From Flavisolibacter nicotianae (GTDB lineage Bacteria > Bacteroidota > Bacteroidia > Chitinophagales > Chitinophagaceae), in the NCBI RefSeq assembly GCF_003628535.1, contig NZ_RBCI01000012.1:62001-126000 (forward strand): 64,000 nucleotides of DNA. Reading direction: 5' to 3'. The notes below the pieces were generated by a model, which worked only from the letters and a program-made list of their open reading frames with translations, was not told the DNA's origin and made no database searches. Positions 61,201 to 64,000 of the stretch are shown here, one piece after another; position 1 is the stretch's first letter, and each line of letters opens with the position of its first letter. The position numbers and the translations under genes are program-made.

Positions 61201-61888
61201 CAAGTTTCAGAATTATCGTTCTTATGCCACGGCAACTTTCAGTGAAATGTTCAAGCCGGCTGAATTGAAAGATGCCCTGGTGCTCCATGCAAATGACTTC
61301 CGCCACTGTTTGCTGAAGAATACCGGTAACGCGAAGTTCGAGATGGTGCCGCTGCCGTTGAACACGCAATACGTCTGCCTCAATGGAATGGTGGCAGAAG
61401 ATGTAGATGGCGATGGCAACCTGGATATTGTTGCCAGCGGGAACGATTACAGCACCGAGCCCAGTGTGGGTCGCTACGATGCCTGCAATGGCCTTGTGCT
61501 GAAAGGTGATGGCAAGGGTGGATTTACACCGCTTTCTATTCTGCAAAGCGGCTTGTTTATACCCGAAAATGGAAAAGCACTGGTGAAGCTGCGCAATGCA
61601 AAAGGCCAGGTGCTGATTGCTGCAAGTCAGTACCGCGGGCCCATGAAAGTGTTTTTGGTAAAAGAAAAAGGTACACTTGTGCCGGTAGCGCAAACGGATG
61701 TCAGTGTGCTGCTGCATTTGAAAAACGGTGCAAAGCAAAAGCAAGAAATAGGGTATGGGTCCTCGTTTCTTTCGCAGTCGGCGAGGTTTGTCACGGTAGG
61801 TAAAAATGTCGGGTATGCGGAAATCCATGACCGTTCGGGCAACGTTAGAACCATTGGGGGAAAGGAAAATAGGTTGACCCGCCGATAA
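58286..61888 (+). CDS. FG-GAP/VCBS repeat lipoprotein with ASPIC/UnbV domain
   Basis: A 1200-residue surface-type lipoprotein. The lipobox ends at Cys22 (LFAVSCKN); an earlier in-frame TTG at 58232 would spoil the signal. Two blocks of FG-GAP-type repeats form beta-propellers (for example IGDFNNDGLQDVYFTGN, DINNDGWLDMYV, DYDNDGDLDMYL, and later GDVNGDGLDDMVV). Their DxDxDG loops should bind calcium. An ASPIC/UnbV module sits between the blocks near residues 545-615 (GLGAWVEVYYGG, LVVKWPNGRKQVL). Such proteins are regularly found next to SusC/SusD pairs in Bacteroidota, where they probably bind or present polymeric substrates. Cell-surface placement is inferred. Confidence 0.88.
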   Translation: MKIAFHPFSYLLIASCLFAVSCKNKPLFHQLSSSKTGIHFNNKIVENDSINPIDLTNIYNGGGVGIGDFNNDGLQDVYFTGNLVPNQLYLNKGNMEFRDITKEAGVEGQGRWSRGVAVVDINNDGWLDMYVCATMLDDPQKRQNLLYVNQGAKTDGVPRFKEMAADYGLNDTTHSTMAAFFDYDNDGDLDMYLAVNQIIKGDNPSVFRPRITDGHHPSTGRLYRNDFDSARRHPYFTDVSHEAGVTIEGYGHGVTIADFNRDGWKDIFVTNDFNSTDLLYINNHNGTFTDKATTYFKHTSANGMGQDVIDINNDGLSDVVELDMNPEDNFRKKMMMNGNSYQTYQNSDHYGYQYQYVRNSLQLNQGPRVLENDSIGDPIFSDVGYFSGIAETDWSWTPLVTDFDNDGYRDIVVSNGYPKDVTDHDFVAFRRDAFSIAPKKYLLEQIPQVKLHNYAFRNKGNATFDNATQSWGLMEPSFSNGGAYADLDNDGDMDMIINNINDEAFVYENRLNDNKDEPSHYLGVQLAGAAQNRNGLGAWVEVYYGGQQQVYEQTPYRGYLSTVQLQPHFGLGKATSVDSLVVKWPNGRKQVLRNVKADEVVNVSIANANETYDWSRPALATEALLVDVTKSLNINLQHVKRDFIDFNVQKLLPHKYSEYGPAIAVGDVNGDGLDDMVVGGNFTFSTTFLLQQANGSFSKSELPRKDTFQHWVNTGLALFDADGDGDLDLYVARGGYEAEPGSKDYQDELWLNGGRGMFTQDTAALPQIHTSKSCIRPFDYDNDGDLDLFVAGRVDPWNYPKPVASTILRNDSRPGKVAFTDVTASVAPFLSKAGLISDVVSTDFDGDGWTDLVMAGEWMPVRFLKNEKGTFKEVTASTGAANHVGWWNSILPGDFDNDGDVDYVVSNLGLNSFYRGSEKEPVSIYAKDFDNNGSLDAIPTLYLPRSNDNAERKEFPAHTRDDISKQMISFKSKFQNYRSYATATFSEMFKPAELKDALVLHANDFRHCLLKNTGNAKFEMVPLPLNTQYVCLNGMVAEDVDGDGNLDIVASGNDYSTEPSVGRYDACNGLVLKGDGKGGFTPLSILQSGLFIPENGKALVKLRNAKGQVLIAASQYRGPMKVFLVKEKGTLVPVAQTDVSVLLHLKNGAKQKQEIGYGSSFLSQSARFVTVGKNVGYAEIHDRSGNVRTIGGKENRLTRR

Positions 61889-61915
61889 TCACAGATCGTA
61901 AAGTAATCTTGCAGC

Positions 61916-63481
61916 ATGCGAGCAGAACGTTCCCTGAAGTTTCTTTTTGCTTCGGTCTTTATCGCTTTTTCGCTTTCTTCCTGTGAAGACGATCCACGTA
62001 ACAGCTCTCATGCCAGCGTTTCGCTTGACAGCATAAAAAAGGGTCGCGAATTGGCAGGCGTTTATTGCCGTTCCTGTCACCAGTTGCCCGACCCGGCCTG
62101 GCTCAACGCGGCCTCGTGGGAGAAGGGCGTGCTGCCCCAAATGGGTCCCCGCCTGGGTATATTTCAGCACCAGTTGCAACTTTACCCGGCCAGCCGCAGC
62201 GACCGCAGCCTGCCCCGCGATTTCTACCCGCAAAAGCCCCTGCTTTCAAAAGAAGACTGGCAGAATATTCTCGACTACTACACAGCGACAGCGCCCGATA
62301 CCCTGCCCGGCCAGAAACGGGACAAGCCAATTCTGCCCTCGCTTCCACTTTTTGCCGCACAGCCGTCCGGGCTGCGCTATGCCAGCTCCATGACCTCTTT
62401 CATTAAAATCGCTCCAAAGCCCTACCCTTATTCGATGATCGTGAGCGATGCCATGCGCAGGCAAACATTTTTTCTCGACCAGAAATTAGCGCCTGTTGAC
62501 TCCCTTCAAAACGGCGGCCCTGTGGTTGACATGCTGCTTTCGCAAAACGGTCTTCTTGCCTGCAACATCGGGCAGTTAAACCCGAACAACGGCCGGTTGG
62601 GCAAAGGCGATCTTTACCAATACGCAGACGGCAAATGGGACCTGCAGCCGAAAACCCTTTTTGACAGTTTGCAGCGTCCCGTTCAGGTAACGGCGGCCGA
62701 CTTGAACGGAGACGGACGGCAGGATTACGTGGTCTGTGAATTTGGCTTTTTAACCGGTGCGCTGTCTTGGCTGGAGGCCGGTGCCGACGGCCGGTTTTCG
62801 CGGCACGTTCTGAAGCCGCTGCCAGGCGCCATCAAGGCCTATGTCAACGACTGGAATGGCGACGGCCGGCCCGACCTGTGCGTGCTGATGGCGCAGGGCG
62901 ACGAAGGCATTTTTTTGTACACCAACAAAGGCGGCGGAAACTTTGAAGAGCAGCGCCTGCTGCAATTCCCGCCGGTCTATGGGTCATCGTATTTTGAGCT
63001 GGCTGATTTCAACAAAGACGGCCACCCGGATATTGTCTACACCTGCGGCGACAACGCCGATTATTCGCCGGTGTTGAAGCCCTTTCACGGCGTGTATCTT
63101 TTCCTGAACGATGGCGCCAACCGGTTTGTTCAACAGTATTTTTTCCCCATCAATGGCTGCTACAAGGCCATGGCCCGCGACTACGATGGCGATGGTGACC
63201 TGGATCTCGCCACGATCTCGTTTTTTGCCGACTATGCGCACCAGCCCGAAGAAGGCTTTGTGTACCTGGAAAACAAAGGAGGCTGGAACTTTCAGCCCTA
63301 CACCGTGCCCGCAGCAGCAAACGGCCGCTGGCTCACCATGGATGCCGGTGATGTGGATGGTGATGGCCGCATTGACCTGGTGCTTGGCAATTTCTTCATG
63401 GGTCCGACCATCATGCATGCGGCGGCCGACTGGTCCAAAGCGCCGCCCGTCCTGTGGTTAAAAAATACGGGTAAAAAATAA
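61916..63481 (+). CDS. VCBS-repeat lipoprotein with cytochrome c motif
   Basis: A 521-residue lipoprotein (lipobox at Cys23, SLSSCEDD). Its N-terminal part holds a haem c attachment site, CRSCH (residues 51-55), inside GRELAGVYCRSCHQLPDP, with a possible distal Met in LPQMG near residue 75. FG-GAP/VCBS propeller blades follow (DLNGDGRQDYVV, DWNGDGRPDLCVL, DFNKDGHPDIVY, DYDGDGDLDLATI, DVDGDGRIDLVL). A short monohaem domain in front of a propeller is an unusual pairing and could support electron transfer at the surface. It starts 27 bases after the preceding gene, so they may be co-transcribed. Confidence 0.82.
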   Translation: MRAERSLKFLFASVFIAFSLSSCEDDPRNSSHASVSLDSIKKGRELAGVYCRSCHQLPDPAWLNAASWEKGVLPQMGPRLGIFQHQLQLYPASRSDRSLPRDFYPQKPLLSKEDWQNILDYYTATAPDTLPGQKRDKPILPSLPLFAAQPSGLRYASSMTSFIKIAPKPYPYSMIVSDAMRRQTFFLDQKLAPVDSLQNGGPVVDMLLSQNGLLACNIGQLNPNNGRLGKGDLYQYADGKWDLQPKTLFDSLQRPVQVTAADLNGDGRQDYVVCEFGFLTGALSWLEAGADGRFSRHVLKPLPGAIKAYVNDWNGDGRPDLCVLMAQGDEGIFLYTNKGGGNFEEQRLLQFPPVYGSSYFELADFNKDGHPDIVYTCGDNADYSPVLKPFHGVYLFLNDGANRFVQQYFFPINGCYKAMARDYDGDGDLDLATISFFADYAHQPEEGFVYLENKGGWNFQPYTVPAAANGRWLTMDAGDVDGDGRIDLVLGNFFMGPTIMHAAADWSKAPPVLWLKNTGKK

Positions 63482-63584
63482 CTGCCCAGGAAGAGCCTGA
63501 ACACGACGAGTAAAATCAACCGCACATTTTTGCAAAAATTGCAGCGACCAGCGAACTTTCTCTGTATATTGAAGGCGATTGCAG

Positions 63585-64000
63585 ATGCTTATGGTGCGAA
63601 GAAAACTTGCTTTGATTTTGCTGGTGCTGTTCACGGGGATTTTTTTCCAGTCGGGAAAACTGGCTGCGCAGGCGGAAAATGCAGTCCCTTCATTTGCCAT
63701 GACTCTTTCAAACGGCCAATACTTCAAGTCGGCCGACCTACCGAAGGGCCGTCCGCTCGTCCTGATTTATTTTGCCCCCGATTGCGATCATTGCCACACG
63801 CTGATGAATGCATTTTTTCAATGGGCCGACGAGTTTCGCGATGCCGACGTCGTCATGGTCACGTTCAAACCGGTGCAGGAAGTGGCCTCGTTCGAAAAGG
63901 CCTACCAGACCTACCGCTACACCAACATTAAGGTGGGTACGGAAGGCACGACGTATTTTTTGCGCCTCTTTTATAAATTGCAGAACACCCCGTTTACAGC
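63585..64000 (+). CDS. Exported thioredoxin-fold protein (partial, cut by window end)
   Basis: The first 138 or so residues of a protein that runs off the window. A signal peptide (RRKLALILLVLFTGIFF, about residues 1-27) leads to a TlpA/AhpC-like start (VPSFAMTLSNGQYFKSADLPKGRPLVLIYFAPDCDHCH). The redox motif CDHC is an unusual CxxC variant. The methionine at 63585 or 63591 could be the start. It lies 103 bases after the haem-VCBS gene. Thiol oxidoreduction outside the cytoplasm, perhaps for cytochrome maturation, is likely but not shown. Confidence 0.75.
   Translation, partial: MLMVRRKLALILLVLFTGIFFQSGKLAAQAENAVPSFAMTLSNGQYFKSADLPKGRPLVLIYFAPDCDHCHTLMNAFFQWADEFRDADVVMVTFKPVQEVASFEKAYQTYRYTNIKVGTEGTTYFLRLFYKLQNTPFT

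Overview
The window looks like the chromosome of a Bacteroidota species, most likely family Chitinophagaceae. The evidence is a SusC/SusD pair, a primary-type sigma factor with the N-terminus typical of the phylum, several single-RRM RNA-binding proteins, a DUF3667 protein, TAnnTTTG-type -7 promoter elements and weak or absent Shine-Dalgarno sequences. The family assignment is inferred from gene content, not from a search.

Layout. 1-7.7 kb: singly spaced genes (NTF2-like protein, DUF885 hydrolase, a TPR membrane protein, a TPR-adenylate cyclase, DUF3667) separated by spacers that share a repeat. 7.7-9.1 kb: a decayed site with two partial tRNAs on opposite strands and an aldo/keto reductase pseudogene. 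9.2-15.9 kb: an SDR, a Crp/Fnr regulator and a run of electrophile/quinone stress genes (YceI, two MhqO-type dioxygenases, GNAT, OsmC, MhqD-type hydrolase, pirin). A consensus CRP-type palindrome lies between the regulator and the run. 16-24.9 kb: an alternative RpoD-like sigma factor, five RRM genes (three with a shared leader), an acyl-ACP desaturase and several unknown small proteins. 25-33.2 kb: a DUF2867 SDR and a stress-type cassette (CapA-like protein, phosphoribosyltransferase, APH-like kinase, PRPP synthetase, DUF892 ferritin-like protein, two universal stress proteins). 33.5-36.7 kb: CysQ, a bactofilin-like membrane protein and glucokinase. 37.1-45.4 kb: the most unusual locus, an 1836-residue protein carrying two alpha/beta-hydrolase domains, a macro-like region, a CHAT protease domain and a helical-repeat tail, followed by an M19-dipeptidase-like gene and a nitrilase-family gene. 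45.6-52.8 kb: GH20 hexosaminidase, GH29 fucosidase, a creatininase-family protein, and a GMC oxidoreductase with its subunit-3 partner. 53.1-64 kb: SusC, SusD, two FG-GAP/VCBS surface-type proteins (one with ASPIC/UnbV, one with a cytochrome c motif) and the start of a thioredoxin-fold protein cut by the window edge.

How the genes fit together. The right third serves extracellular glycan breakdown and uptake (exo-glycosidases, TonB transport, sugar oxidation). The 9-16 kb and 27-33 kb blocks are stress responses that may share Crp/Fnr-type control, since similar dyads lie in front of both. The 17-23 kb block is an RNA-binding protein island. The CHAT locus is the best candidate for an undescribed system: one polypeptide joins a protease-type domain to two lipase-like domains. 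No CRISPR array, complete insertion sequence, rRNA or complete tRNA was seen.
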